The notes: generated by a model from the sequence alone, not told the origin. Shown: positions 27,010 to 36,774, counted from the first letter of the stretch. The stretch is 64,000 bases of DNA from CAUZIZ01 sp965218775 (GCA_965218775.1 CBDCLS010000005.1:2294001-2358000), one strand, 5' to 3'. Numbers and translations are program-made.

Positions 27010-28011
27010 TCAGGGTCGGGTTTTGGAATCAGATCCCTGACAATCCAGGAGAGGCGCCTCCACCCTGGCCACTGACGCCAGGGCCAGTTCGTGTAGATGT
27101 CCGTTGGAGGCCAGGATTCCGCGATTCCGGTTCAGTGCGATCCCCTGGGAGAAATCGAGACGCTTGCCATCCAGATCCGTGACCCTTCCGCCTGCCTCCT
27201 CAACCATGAAGGTGCCGGCAGCCTGATCCCAGATCTTTTCCTTGTAGCGGGGATAGTGCGGGGAGATCAGGCGGACCAGAAGATCTCCACTCCCCGACGC
27301 AAGAGCTGCGTACTTGGCCTGACTGTCCATCAGAATCGGGTCCGGACCGACACCAAGTGCATCCCTTAGTTCCTGCATCTGCCTCTCATTGGTATGTCCG
27401 GACTCAACAGACCTCAGGACTCTTGCTTCACCGGGATCGCGCAACTCCGAGACCGAGATTTTCTGAAGTTCTTTCGGATTCTCCAAGGGAGCTCCCCAGA
27501 CCCCTTCGTCTCTAACCGCGACTGTCAGGGAACCACCGGCAGGGGAATGCCGGGTAACGAGGCCCGGGGAGCCCAAAACGCCCGCCATGACTTCGTGGTT
27601 TTCGAGCAGCGCCAGGGCCACGGCGTATTGACCCCCTCGAAGAAAACCCTTGGTGCCGTCAATCGGGTCCAGTACCCAGATCCTTCCCTTTGTTTCTGCC
27701 TGGGACCGTCCAATCCAATCACAGACCAACTCTTCGTCGGCTTCCAGGATTCCGGCCACATGTTTCAGTACCTCTCGACCCTCGGGCCTCTGAAGCTCGT
27801 CTGCGGATTCCTCAGCGACCAGGCGTGTCTCTCCGAACTCCTCCAGCAATCGTCGTGCTGCCAGAGCCTGGATTGCGTAGTCGGCCACGGTCACCGGAGT
27901 GCGGTCACTCTTCACCAGCTCTGCTGGCAGTCCTCCCTGACGAGTGCTCTCGGCCAGCGAGGACGCCTCACACACCAGATCTATTGCGAACTGGACTTCT
28001 CTGGAGAACAT
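27010..28011 (-). CDS. 3'(2'),5'-bisphosphate nucleotidase-like phosphatase (CysQ/Hal2 type)
   Basis: The protein is of the lithium-sensitive, Mg-dependent inositol monophosphatase superfamily: VTVADYAIQALAARRL, EESADELQ for the first metal ligand, DPIDGTKGFLRGGQYAVALAL (the DPIDGT motif with the GTKGF extension of PAP phosphatases), and WDQAAGTFMVEEAGGRVTDL. It should remove a phosphate from 3'-phosphoadenosine 5'-phosphate, a by-product of sulfate activation, or act on inositol phosphates. Its ATG directly abuts the stop of the downstream gene: TAG of 28012 and ATG of 28009 are adjacent, indicating translational coupling. Confidence 0.85.
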   Translation of the reverse strand: MFSREVQFAIDLVCEASSLAESTRQGGLPAELVKSDRTPVTVADYAIQALAARRLLEEFGETRLVAEESADELQRPEGREVLKHVAGILEADEELVCDWIGRSQAETKGRIWVLDPIDGTKGFLRGGQYAVALALLENHEVMAGVLGSPGLVTRHSPAGGSLTVAVRDEGVWGAPLENPKELQKISVSELRDPGEARVLRSVESGHTNERQMQELRDALGVGPDPILMDSQAKYAALASGSGDLLVRLISPHYPRYKEKIWDQAAGTFMVEEAGGRVTDLDGKRLDFSQGIALNRNRGILASNGHLHELALASVARVEAPLLDCQGSDSKTRP

Positions 28012-29916
28012 CTAGCGGTCCCAGGGAGGGATCAGCGTCGGCTGGTTGGCATAGCGTTTCATCCGGATGAGGATCCGAGCTCCAGAACCTGGGGCCAGTC
28101 GGACTTGGAAAAAGGGCCGCCGAACCGTGATCGTTTGGTCGTTAACCGTGACGTCCAGACACTGGTGCTCCCCATAGGCACCTCCCTGAACGATGACTGT
28201 CCGGGGACGGAGTTGGCTGACATTGACCAGGGTCAGACCGGTCTCGTCGGCGCTGAGATGGTCGACCAGAGCTGCAACGTCCTCAGGAATCCCGGCGCGG
28301 CGCCTCTGGGGGTCGAAGTACCGCACCCGGCAGTGGAGCAGCCCGCCGCGATGTCCACTCTGGTCCTCCATCGTAGCCTGGAACATCTCGACAAACTCGT
28401 CCATGTTCTGGGTAGGAGCGGTGTAGTACTCCAGGCTGTGGAGCAGCTGGTGCAGGCCACCCAGCATGAGCTGGATCAGCCGACCTACCGTGGCCGGATT
28501 GTAGTCCATCACATCGTCGGAGAGACGGGTATCGGGGGTGGTGGGATCGTTCCGGATGGCCTCGACCTTGCTGCGGACCATCTCCAGATCCGCTCTTAGG
28601 GCCTGCTCCGGATACGCCGGATTCTCGCCCTCCAGGTAGGCGATCCAACCCTTGCGCGGCAGTCGCTCAAGGTCCCGCCGATCCATGGTTAAGTAGTAGA
28701 GCTCCAGCGCCCCACGGTCGTACTTGACGGGAGTGTAGTCGTACCAGCCCTGGTCCCCAAAGCTGTGCGGGTAGAGGGTCTTCCCATCGACCACCTTCGA
28801 CTGGCCATTGATCAGGTCGATCTGTCGGCCCCAGGGATCGAGGTACCTGCGATCACCCGTGAGCAGGTAGGCGCTGGTGAAACCCACCAGACCATAGGAG
28901 TGCTCGTTGCGATGGGCCCGGACGTCGGTACCGGGAATGAAGGGGCTGAAGGCCCAGCCGTAGACGCCCCCGTACCATTTGCCCCCGGCCGCTCCTCCGA
29001 TGGTTCCGTCCAGACCGATGTTGGAGGGGATGATCCCCTTGTTGGCCAGCATCCTCTCCCGCCAGGCGTCGACGTACTCCAGCACCCACTTCCGGTATTT
29101 CTCCTCCTGTTCCAGCATATAGGCGCTGACAGCCAACTCGGTGATCGCCAGATTCAGGGGATGGTCCCCTACGACATCGTTGTAGTCCTCAAAATGCTCC
29201 AGGAACGCTTCGTAGCTGGACTCGCCATGGCGGGGCTTGAAGCGGCCCTCCACCTGAAAGGGGTCTCCGGCCCAGTCCAGGGCAGTGGTCGGGCGCAGCA
29301 GCGGCCCGCGGCTGCCGTTGAAGAGACTGCGGATGATCTTGTGCTGCGGGTCGTAGTTGGGAGCTCCCGGATCCTCTCCCATGTAGAAGCCGGCATAGCG
29401 GCGCATCCGACGGCGAAAGTCGGCATCCCCGGGGTCGGAGAGGCCCTGGGCAAAGAAACCCAATAAGCCTTCGCCGGTGTGCATCCAGTCCATCGTGACC
29501 GGAAACTCCTTGAAGTACATGCCCTCGCGGGCAAACTCGACTTCGGTCGTCCTGGCCTCGGTGTACTGACGCAGGTGGGCTTCCCACGCCTTCTTGAACA
29601 TCTGCAATACCGAATCGGAGCCGCCCAGAGCATGCAGGGTGGTCCAATCCCTCATGTTCTCCATGGCGTCGTCGGGGCCGTCGTTTCCTCCCCATCGCTC
29701 CACGCACAAGAGGTGACCGCGCTCGTCGAAATAACGCTCGAAGAAGAGCTGGATTGCCTCGTTCTGAGCTCTCATCAGCCCCCGCTCCAGAAGCGCCCAG
29801 GTTGGAGGGGGCATGGGGGTATTGATGGTGACGGAGGAGGCTTGTATCGGCGAGGCCGGGAGGAAAATCCCAAGATACAAGATACAAGATACAAACAAAT
29901 TCCAAATCACAAGCAC
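28012..29916 (-). CDS. Exported hypothetical protein with predicted alpha/alpha-toroid fold
   Basis: About 635 residues with no family I can name. The first part (ALLERGLMRAQNEAIQLFFERY, MRDWTTLHALGGSDSVLQMF, FPVTMDWMHTGEGLLGFFAQ) and the Trp/Tyr-rich helices after it resemble (alpha/alpha) toroids of uronic-acid lyases and related carbohydrate-active proteins; the C-terminal 100 residues look beta-rich. The N-terminal hydrophobic segment (WNLFVSCILYLGIFLPASPI) is encoded by a copy of a dispersed repeat and would act as a signal peptide if translation starts at GTG 29916 or 29910. Otherwise it starts at the ATG at 29814 and is cytoplasmic. It precedes the CysQ-like gene without a gap. Confidence 0.6.
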   Translation of the reverse strand: MLVIWNLFVSCILYLGIFLPASPIQASSVTINTPMPPPTWALLERGLMRAQNEAIQLFFERYFDERGHLLCVERWGGNDGPDDAMENMRDWTTLHALGGSDSVLQMFKKAWEAHLRQYTEARTTEVEFAREGMYFKEFPVTMDWMHTGEGLLGFFAQGLSDPGDADFRRRMRRYAGFYMGEDPGAPNYDPQHKIIRSLFNGSRGPLLRPTTALDWAGDPFQVEGRFKPRHGESSYEAFLEHFEDYNDVVGDHPLNLAITELAVSAYMLEQEEKYRKWVLEYVDAWRERMLANKGIIPSNIGLDGTIGGAAGGKWYGGVYGWAFSPFIPGTDVRAHRNEHSYGLVGFTSAYLLTGDRRYLDPWGRQIDLINGQSKVVDGKTLYPHSFGDQGWYDYTPVKYDRGALELYYLTMDRRDLERLPRKGWIAYLEGENPAYPEQALRADLEMVRSKVEAIRNDPTTPDTRLSDDVMDYNPATVGRLIQLMLGGLHQLLHSLEYYTAPTQNMDEFVEMFQATMEDQSGHRGGLLHCRVRYFDPQRRRAGIPEDVAALVDHLSADETGLTLVNVSQLRPRTVIVQGGAYGEHQCLDVTVNDQTITVRRPFFQVRLAPGSGARILIRMKRYANQPTLIPPWDR

Positions 29917-29930
29917 CAAGTTCCAAACGG
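29863..29930. repeat. Dispersed repeat family A, copy 1 (overlaps a gene start)
   Basis: A roughly 65-bp AT-rich sequence built of CCAAGATACAAG, ACAAACAA, TTCCAAATCACAAGCACC and TTCCAAACGG. Other copies lie at 32331-32366 (partial), 44583-44653 and 52014-52096. Here it overlaps the presumed 5' end of the toroid protein gene. Confidence 0.85.
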
Positions 29931-30043
29931 TTGGGGGGCAGACTGACTGATTGATTCGAGACCTTTGCGGTTTCGTTTCAATGGGCGAAGGAGAATTGAT
30001 AGAGTAGGAGCTTGGCGATTCTATGGCTCTCGATGGAGGTGAC

Positions 30044-32166
30044 ATGAGGACTTTGGCGGAGATCCTGGCTCCCGCCTGGATAGTATGCCTGCTATCGGTC
30101 AGCCTGTCGATGGCATCTGACTCTCTGCGGGTGCTGCCGGAACGGCTGGGCGAGGTCGAGCCGGGCACAATGCTCTACCGTTATCTCATGGGCGAGGCTG
30201 AGAAGGCCTTCAAGCACCGTGAGGAGGCTTACGAGCAACTCAAGACGCCGGAGCAGCTCAGGGCTCATCAGCGGCGCATGCGGGAATTTCTCCGAACTCA
30301 GCTCGGCGATTTTCCCTCCAAGACGCCGCTCAACGCTCGGGTGGTCCGTCGGGACGAGCGCGACGGGTATAGCATCGAGCGAATTCTCTACGAGAGCCGG
30401 CCCCGGCATTACGTGACCGCGCTGCTCTACCTGCCGAAGACGCCCGCGCCTCATCCGGCGGTCCTGATCGCCTGCGGACACTCGCCTAATGCCAAGTCTT
30501 CGGATGCCTATCAGCGGGCCGGCATTCTATTGGCCAAGAGCGGGATGGCTGCGCTCTGCTACGACCCCATCGGTCAGGGTGAGCGTCATCAGATCCTCCA
30601 GCCCGACGGTCGGCCTCGATTCGAGAACGGCGTCGAGCACATGTTGGTGGCCCCAGGGTCGATCTTGTTGGGACGCTCCGCCGCCACCTATCGGGTCTGG
30701 GATGGGATTCGGGGACTCGACTATCTGGTGAGTCGGGAGGATATCGACCCGGAGCGGCTGGGCCTCACCGGCAATTCCGGAGGCGGGTTGGTGACTACCC
30801 TCCTGATGGCTCTGGACGAGCGCGTCGCCTGTGCTGCTCCTTCCTGCTACATCACCCATGTGAAGGAGATGCTCGAGATCCAGGGGCCTGGAGACTCGGA
30901 GCAGCAGGTCTACGGAGAGATTGCCCAGGGACTGGGCCACGCCGACTACCTGATGATCCGGGCTCCCAAACCGACCCTGATCTGCGCCGCCACCCAGGAC
31001 GAGATGTTCGACATCTCCGGATCCTGGAGAAGCCTCAGAGAAGCCAAGCGATTCTATGCGCGCCTGGGACATCCGGAGAGAGTCGACCTGGTCGAAGCCG
31101 ACGTGGTTCACGGATTCTTCCGGCCCCTGCGGGAAGGAGTCGCGCGCTGGATGCGCCGCTGGTTGATCGGAATCGACGATGCCGTGGTCGAGACCGATTT
31201 CCCCCTGTTGAGCGAAGAAGAGGGAACTCTAGGCGAGTTCCTGAGGGCTGAGGGGGAGGACTACAGCGAGTTCAATCGGGTTCGTCTGCCGATGATTCAC
31301 TGCAGCCCTCAGGGCCAGGTGCAGCTGATGGAGGGAGCCCGCTCAGTCTTCGACTTCAACCGGAACCGGGAGGAGGAGCTGGCCTCGCAGAGGCGGGATT
31401 ATTGGAAGCGGACTTCCAGGGAGCAGATCCTCGAGGAGGTCCGGCGCAGAGCGGGCGTCCGCCGGCTCGGTCAGCTGCCTCATCCGGAGATAGATGAAGT
31501 GGGGACACTTCGACGAAGGGGATACGAGATTCGAAAGCTGATCCTCCGACCGGAGTCAGGGATCTGGCTGCCTGCCCTGAGGTTCGTTCCCCAGACCGGC
31601 GAACCGGACGGGGTCGTTCTCTACCTCCATGGCGAGGGCAAGCAGGTGGATGCCGATCCAGGGGGTCCCATCGAGAAGCTGGTCTTGGCAGGTCGCCAGG
31701 TTCTGGCCGTGGATCTGCGTGGTATCGGGGAAACCCAGCACCCGAGGGGCAAGTGGGGTTACGGTCCCCTCTTCGGCCACGATTGGGAGGACTTCTACGT
31801 AGCCTACATGTTGGGGCGTTCCTACCTGGGAATGCGCGTCGAGGACGCACTGGTCTGCGCCCGTTACCTGGTCGAAGAATCGAGCCTGGGGAAGGTGCAC
31901 CTTGTAGGAACCGGTGAAGCCGGGCCGGCGGCCCTACACGCCGCAGCCCTGGAGCCAGACCTTTTTTCCTCCCTGGAACTGCGACGCTCCCTGGTCTCCT
32001 GGTCCAACGTGGTCAAGACCGAGGTGACGGTCAATCAACTGGTCAAACGGTCCACGGCGCCTTGCAGAAGTACGATCTCCCCGATCTGTTGACAACCCTG
32101 CCCGCAGACAGGGTCACAGTGATCGAGCCAACCGACGCTGCCGGCGAGCTTGTCGCTCAGCCTTGA
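30044..32166 (+). pseudogene. Secreted two-domain alpha/beta hydrolase, frameshifted near its 3' end
   Basis: From an ATG with GGAGG five bases upstream comes a signal sequence (ILAPAWIVCLLSVSLSMA), then an alpha/beta hydrolase of the acetyl-xylan-esterase/dienelactone type with LTGNSGGGLVTTLL (Ser nucleophile elbow), ATQDEMFD and VVHGFF (probable Asp and His). A second hydrolase-like domain follows from about residue 510 (VVLYLHGEGKQ, VLAVDLRGIGETQHP), but its elbow is VGTGEAG, without Ser. The frame ends early at 32092. A one-base shift near 32050 restores a natural-looking end, HGALQKYDLPDLLTTLPADR, terminating at 32166. Either a recent mutation or a sequencing error; the main catalytic domain is intact. 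Confidence 0.75.
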
Positions 32167-32330
32167 GGATTCAGGGCATGGCTTCGGTCTCGAGGCGGAA
32201 GTGTTCTTCACCCGAGTCGGCTCCCTGACTCAGCTCATCGAGGAGATCATCAATCGAGGTGACCGGAAGCCTGGGTGGAGGCTGTTACTGGACCGTGAGC
32301 GGCTGTGTTACTCACCCCTTCCTCACCGAT

Positions 32331-32366
32331 TGGAGTCTGTTTGTATCTTGTTTCTTGTATCTTGAG
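32331..32366. repeat. Dispersed repeat family A, partial copy
   Basis: TTTGTATCTTG and TTCTTGTATCTTGAGA match one end of the repeat at 29863. The rest of the gap 32167-32376 shows nothing recognisable. Confidence 0.65.
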
Positions 32367-32376
32367 ATGCATCCTC

Positions 32377-33450
32377 CTACGGTACGGAATAGCGCTCCAA
32401 AGCTTCTCGGTCTAGCTCGATTCCGTGACCGGGGCGATCCGGCGCGGTTGCCATCCCATCCGCGAAATGCACGGGTTCTTGTGCCAGGACGTTCCACATC
32501 AGGTCTGAGAATTCCATATAGAGACATTCGGGGAGACTGGCGGCGAGGTGAACACCTATCTCCAGATTGGTGTTGCCCAGGGAGACCGGGATTCCGAAAT
32601 CGCCGGCCAGATGTGAGGCGGCGCGCGATCCCCCGATCGAACCATGAATATTGAGGACATCCACGGCACCTGCTTCGAGTAGTCGCCGCTTTCCCGAGAA
32701 TCCAAGGTACTCGCCGGTGTTGATGCGTGTGAACGGAACCTGGGCACGCAGCAACCTGTATCCATCGCAGTCGTCCCTCGTAATGGGATCCTCAACCCAG
32801 TAGATGGGGATGCCCTCTTCCTGGTAGCGATGGAGTCGAAGGATTGCTTCTTTGGGTGAGAAGGCTTCGTTGGCATCCACCATCAAGTCGCTGTCCTCCC
32901 CCATGACCTCTCGAGCCAGGCGCATCCGAGCCAGATCCCATTCGATATCGGGGTGCCCCACCTTGATCTTGATGGCTCGAAACCCCATCCCCCGAAATCT
33001 GCTGAGTTTGTCTCGAAACTGGTCGTCACTGAGTCGAAAGTCCAGGGTACTGCCATAGGCGGGCACCTGAGGGCTGTCTCCCCCCAGGAGCCGGTACAGT
33101 GGCATCTCCAGGGCCTTGCCCATGAGGTCCCAAAGCGCAGTCTCGACGGCCAGGGAAAATGGAGAGGCCCCAACGTTTCCACCGCGGGGACGCGTAATCC
33201 TCAAAGCCGTACTGAACGGGTTGCAGTCTTTCAATCCTGGCCAGACCGCGTATTCGAACTGGGCCGTCATTACTTCCAAACCGGGTTTGGGAATGCCCTG
33301 GTCGAGTTCGAATCCGATCCCGGTCTGGCCATCGTCCGTGTCGAGTTCCAGAACGGCCATCCAGTGATCCTGAAATTCAACCTGAGAGTCCCCAATGGGC
33401 AGCGGCAGCTTCAGGTGGACGCGGTGAAGTCGGTATCTCTGAATCTTCAT
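32377..33450 (-). CDS. Mandelate racemase/muconate-lactonizing family (enolase superfamily) enzyme
   Basis: The 357-residue protein has the enolase-superfamily layout: an N-terminal capping domain, then the barrel with the KxK motif in FRAIKIKVGHP, metal ligands Asp in LMVDANEAFS, Glu in YWVEDPITRDD and Glu in RINTGEYLG, followed by VDVLNIHGSIGG. The family abstracts a proton alpha to a carboxylate and is often a sugar-acid dehydratase or racemase; the exact substrate is not evident. It starts three bases after the stop of the PQQ lipoprotein gene and is probably cotranscribed with it. Confidence 0.85.
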   Translation of the reverse strand: MKIQRYRLHRVHLKLPLPIGDSQVEFQDHWMAVLELDTDDGQTGIGFELDQGIPKPGLEVMTAQFEYAVWPGLKDCNPFSTALRITRPRGGNVGASPFSLAVETALWDLMGKALEMPLYRLLGGDSPQVPAYGSTLDFRLSDDQFRDKLSRFRGMGFRAIKIKVGHPDIEWDLARMRLAREVMGEDSDLMVDANEAFSPKEAILRLHRYQEEGIPIYWVEDPITRDDCDGYRLLRAQVPFTRINTGEYLGFSGKRRLLEAGAVDVLNIHGSIGGSRAASHLAGDFGIPVSLGNTNLEIGVHLAASLPECLYMEFSDLMWNVLAQEPVHFADGMATAPDRPGHGIELDREALERYSVP

Positions 33451-33453
33451 CGA

Positions 33454-34740
33454 TCAAGTTCCTGCTGGGCTGACGGGGCGCAGGTCGAGGCATGCAATGT
33501 GGTGTTGATCGCGAAGGTAGAGCCGGCCGCCGGCCAATGCGGGAGGAGTCCAGCTCTTGTAGTCCAGGATCTTCATCTGTCCGAGCTCCTGGTAGCCCTC
33601 CGGGGTTGCCTTGGCCATGGCGACATCTCCTTGTTCGCCCAGGATGAAAAGGTGTCCCCGAGCCGCGATCAAGGATCCCTTCCCCACGCTCCGATCGGCC
33701 CACATCTCCTTGCCGTCCTTGAGCCTTATGCATTTCAGAATGGAGTTGTCGAAGCCGTAGAGGTAATCACCAACCAGGATGCAGCCGTTGTAGTGATTCT
33801 GCATCAGTTTCTTGGTCCAGAGGACCTCGGCGCTGACGCCGTTTCCCTCCCGGCTCAAGCGAAACAAACCGCTGCCGGTGCCCCGACCGGAGGATACGAA
33901 CAGGAAGGGATCAGAAAAAATAGGGGTTGCGATGTTCATCTCTGAGGTCGTCAGCCACTCGTGTCGCCAGTGGAGCGTGCCGTCCTCCGGAGACAATCCA
34001 AGAATGGCCTTGCCGCAGAAGAACACGATCTCGCGAATCCCTTCGACTGTTATGGGCAGGGGAGAGGCGTAGCCAGCAACGTCATCGTGGGCCTTCCACA
34101 TCACCTCGCCTGTGGTCTTGTGGAATGCAACCACTGATGCGCTCGGGCCCCCGACGTTTACCAGCAGGAGATCCTCCTCCACCAAGGGTGAGCTAGAGAC
34201 GCCCCAGTGCAGATTGGAGGCGTTGAAGTCCTTCAGGACATTGCGTTGCCACAGGGTCTCGCCGGTCTTCTTGTCGAGGCACAGCAGCGCTCCGGTGGCT
34301 CCCAGAAAATACACCTTGGATCCGTCTACCGTAGGCGTCGAGCGTGCTCCGTCGCCCCCCTGCGGTTCTCTGAATGTAGGAGAGGTGGCGACCTTCCAAA
34401 GTTCCTCTCCCGAGTCGGCCTTGAGGCAAACAGCCCATTCGGTGTTATCGCGATCGACAAAGGTGTAGACCCTGCCGTCGGAGACGGCCAGGGATGAGAA
34501 CCCATCCCCGCCGGCGACCTTCCACAGGATCGGAAGCCCCTGTTGAGGCCACTCGGTCAGGAGACCGCTCTCTTCCGAAATGCCGTCCCGATTGACTCCA
34601 CGCCACTGAGGCCAATGGCCCGCCACACTGTCGACATCTGCTCCCGGCGCAGAAGACAGTGGTGCGAGGGTTTGTTCACCGGAACAATTGAAAGATAGGA
34701 CTCCCAGAAACAGTGCTGCCCAGGTTGGATTTCTCTTCAT
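33454..34740 (-). CDS. PQQ-like beta-propeller lipoprotein
   Basis: The N-terminus (MKRNPTWAALFLGVLSFNC) is a lipoprotein signal. HWPQWRGVNRDGISEESGL opens the propeller, followed by blades with SGEELWKVA, TGETLWQRNV, TGEVMWKAHD and GTLHWRHEW. This is the same family as the protein at 11966. I start at the ATG at 34740, eight bases after AGAGG; an in-frame GTG at 34749 adds three residues. Cofactor binding is not shown. Possible partner of the sugar-acid enzyme downstream is only inferred from the three-base spacing. Confidence 0.82.
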   Translation of the reverse strand: MKRNPTWAALFLGVLSFNCSGEQTLAPLSSAPGADVDSVAGHWPQWRGVNRDGISEESGLLTEWPQQGLPILWKVAGGDGFSSLAVSDGRVYTFVDRDNTEWAVCLKADSGEELWKVATSPTFREPQGGDGARSTPTVDGSKVYFLGATGALLCLDKKTGETLWQRNVLKDFNASNLHWGVSSSPLVEEDLLLVNVGGPSASVVAFHKTTGEVMWKAHDDVAGYASPLPITVEGIREIVFFCGKAILGLSPEDGTLHWRHEWLTTSEMNIATPIFSDPFLFVSSGRGTGSGLFRLSREGNGVSAEVLWTKKLMQNHYNGCILVGDYLYGFDNSILKCIRLKDGKEMWADRSVGKGSLIAARGHLFILGEQGDVAMAKATPEGYQELGQMKILDYKSWTPPALAGGRLYLRDQHHIACLDLRPVSPAGT

Positions 34741-34898
34741 GGTGCTCACCTCTTGATCCGGTGGATTCTAGTCGAGGGCCAAGAAGCATTTCAAGGGATT
34801 TGTCCTTCTAGCAGGGCCGCGACCCTTGAGGCTTCTTGCCGAGCACCTGGTATGCCATACTCGATGAGACCCGCCTCACTGGCCTGAGAGGATGATAC

Positions 34899-36503
34899 AT
34901 GTCCAAGACAGCTGCACAGCTTCTGGTAGACACTCTGGTCGAAGCCGGAGTCAGGCACTTGTTCACGCTGTCAGGCAACCAGATTCTCTCCATCTACGAT
35001 GCCACTATCGGCCGCGACATTCAGCTTATCCATACCCGGCACGAGGCCGCCGCAGTACACATGGCCGATGCCTGGGGACGTTTGATCGAGGATCCTCCCG
35101 GCGTCGCCTTGGTTACCGCCGGACCTGGGCACTGCAATGCTCTCTCGGCTCTGTATGTGGCCTTGATGGCGGAGTCACCGCTGCTGTTGTTGAGTGGTCA
35201 CTGTCCCCGATCCCAGATTAACAGGGGTGCTTTTCAAGAGATTGATCAGGTCGCTGTAGCACGGCCCGTGACGAAGGCATCATGGTTGGTTGAAGACCCT
35301 GACCAGATGGGAAACGACATTAGGCGAGCCCTGTCCCTGAGCCAGTCCGGCAGACCTGGTCCGGTGCACCTCAGTCTACCCAGTGACGTCCTCGAGTCCT
35401 CTGTGCCTACCTCGCAGAGTTTGCCGCCGACAGTGAGTAAGGAGAGCTCCTTGACGTCAACTTCAGCCGAGACGTCTGAAGCCCAGCTGTTGGATCTTCT
35501 CCACGGAGCCGAACGTCCCATGATCGTCTCGGGGCCCGCCATGGCGCGAAATAATCGTTGGGCGCAGGTCATGGAGTTGGCTCAAGCCGCTCAGATACCC
35601 GCTCTTCCGATGGACAGCCCGCGAGGGGGCAACGATCCGTGGATGCATGGAGCAAATCACTGTCTCTTCGAATCCGATTTGGTCTTGCTGCTGGGCAAGA
35701 AATTGGACTTCTCGCTGCGTTTCGGGAAATCACCGTTTTCTCCGGAAACCCGATTCGTCCAGATCGACGCGGATGCACAGGAACTGCGGCAGCATGAAAG
35801 GGTCGTCCTCTCGATACACGGGGATCCCGTGCAGATGGCACGATTCCTGACGGTCTCAGCCCGCGAGCGGAGATGGCGAGGAGATTCCTGGCGACAGAGG
35901 GTGCAGACCGCGCGTGCGACCGAACCGGACCCGTGGAGCGGATGGCGGCAGTCGTCCTTTCGTCCCATCCACCCACTGCGCGTTTGCGAAACACTCCAGC
36001 CCTACTTTGACCAGGGGGCTATCCTTGTCAGTGATGGTGGCGAGTTCGGACAGTGGGCGCAGGCTGGGTTAGCTGCCCAGATCCGCCTGACGAACGGCCC
36101 CTCGGGTGCCATCGGGAGCTCGATCCCGATGGCGATTGCGGCCAAGCTGGTTTACCCGGAGCGACAGGTTGTAGCGATTTCCGGCGACGGTACCTTCGGA
36201 TATCATCTCTCGGAGTTCGACACGGCTGTTCGCCATGCTCTACCCCTGGTTGTCGTCGTCGGCAACGACGCTCGCTGGAACGCAGAGTACCAGCTGCAAG
36301 TCCAGCACTACGGTGAGGAACGTGCCGTTGCCTGTGAGCTGCTTTTGTCGCGCTATGACAGAGCCGTGGAGGCATTGGGCGGGTACGGGGAGTTCGTTTC
36401 GGATCCGGCTGAGATTGCCCCTGCACTGGAGCGCTCCCTGGAATCGGAGCTACCCGCCTGTGTCAACATTCACGTCGAAGGCCTAAGGGCGCCGACTTTC
36501 TAG
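34899..36503 (+). CDS. Thiamine diphosphate-dependent enzyme (acetolactate-synthase-like)
   Basis: The 534-residue protein has the three-domain architecture of the ThDP decarboxylase family. The N-terminal PYR domain has LFTLSGNQILSIYD and HTRHEAAAVHMADAWGR with the catalytic Glu; the central domain has RPMIVSGPAMARN; the C-terminal PP domain has ISGDGTFGYHLSEFDTAV ending in VGNDARWNAE, the GDG...N motif that binds the cofactor through Mg. It is somewhat shorter than typical acetolactate synthases (550-600) and no regulatory subunit gene is next to it, so a 2-oxo-acid decarboxylase or lyase role is as likely. It stands alone before a palindromic repeat. Confidence 0.85.
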   Translation: MSKTAAQLLVDTLVEAGVRHLFTLSGNQILSIYDATIGRDIQLIHTRHEAAAVHMADAWGRLIEDPPGVALVTAGPGHCNALSALYVALMAESPLLLLSGHCPRSQINRGAFQEIDQVAVARPVTKASWLVEDPDQMGNDIRRALSLSQSGRPGPVHLSLPSDVLESSVPTSQSLPPTVSKESSLTSTSAETSEAQLLDLLHGAERPMIVSGPAMARNNRWAQVMELAQAAQIPALPMDSPRGGNDPWMHGANHCLFESDLVLLLGKKLDFSLRFGKSPFSPETRFVQIDADAQELRQHERVVLSIHGDPVQMARFLTVSARERRWRGDSWRQRVQTARATEPDPWSGWRQSSFRPIHPLRVCETLQPYFDQGAILVSDGGEFGQWAQAGLAAQIRLTNGPSGAIGSSIPMAIAAKLVYPERQVVAISGDGTFGYHLSEFDTAVRHALPLVVVVGNDARWNAEYQLQVQHYGEERAVACELLLSRYDRAVEALGGYGEFVSDPAEIAPALERSLESELPACVNIHVEGLRAPTF

Positions 36504-36555
36504 TCATTCGCCGCACGCGGTGCTGACCCATTCTAGAACGAAACTTCTCGTCCGG

Positions 36556-36633
36556 CGTAGCGGTGGCCTCCAGGCCGCCGTCCGAGCCAAAGGCTCAGAA
36601 GAATAAGACTTCGGCCTGGAGGCCAAAGCTACT
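36556..36633. repeat. Palindromic intergenic repeat, family B, copy 2
   Basis: Outer arms GTAGCGGTGGCCTCCAGGCC and GGCCTGGAGGCCAAAGCTAC, with an inner hairpin GAGCC-AAA-GGCTC. Nearly identical to the copy at 60344, and the similarity continues into the next 25 bases (ATGAAGTTTCAGGT). It lies between the ThDP gene and the acyl-activating gene. Confidence 0.8.
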
Positions 36634-36774
36634 TCTGCAAATGAAGTTTCAGGTTAGAGTTGAGGTGAGATCGCACGGAAGACCCATCCTTGACCCGCTT
36701 TTCTCGCCCGCGATAGAATCCTCTCTCCAGCATCGGTATGTTGTCTTAACATTTGAAGGTAGAGCGACATAAAA

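Noticed and set aside
36563..36772. Small open frame beginning within palindromic repeat copy 2, with a twin at 60351
   Set aside because: The shared protein sequence is only the translation of the repeat; neither has a ribosome binding site, and the one at 60351 merely runs into sixA.
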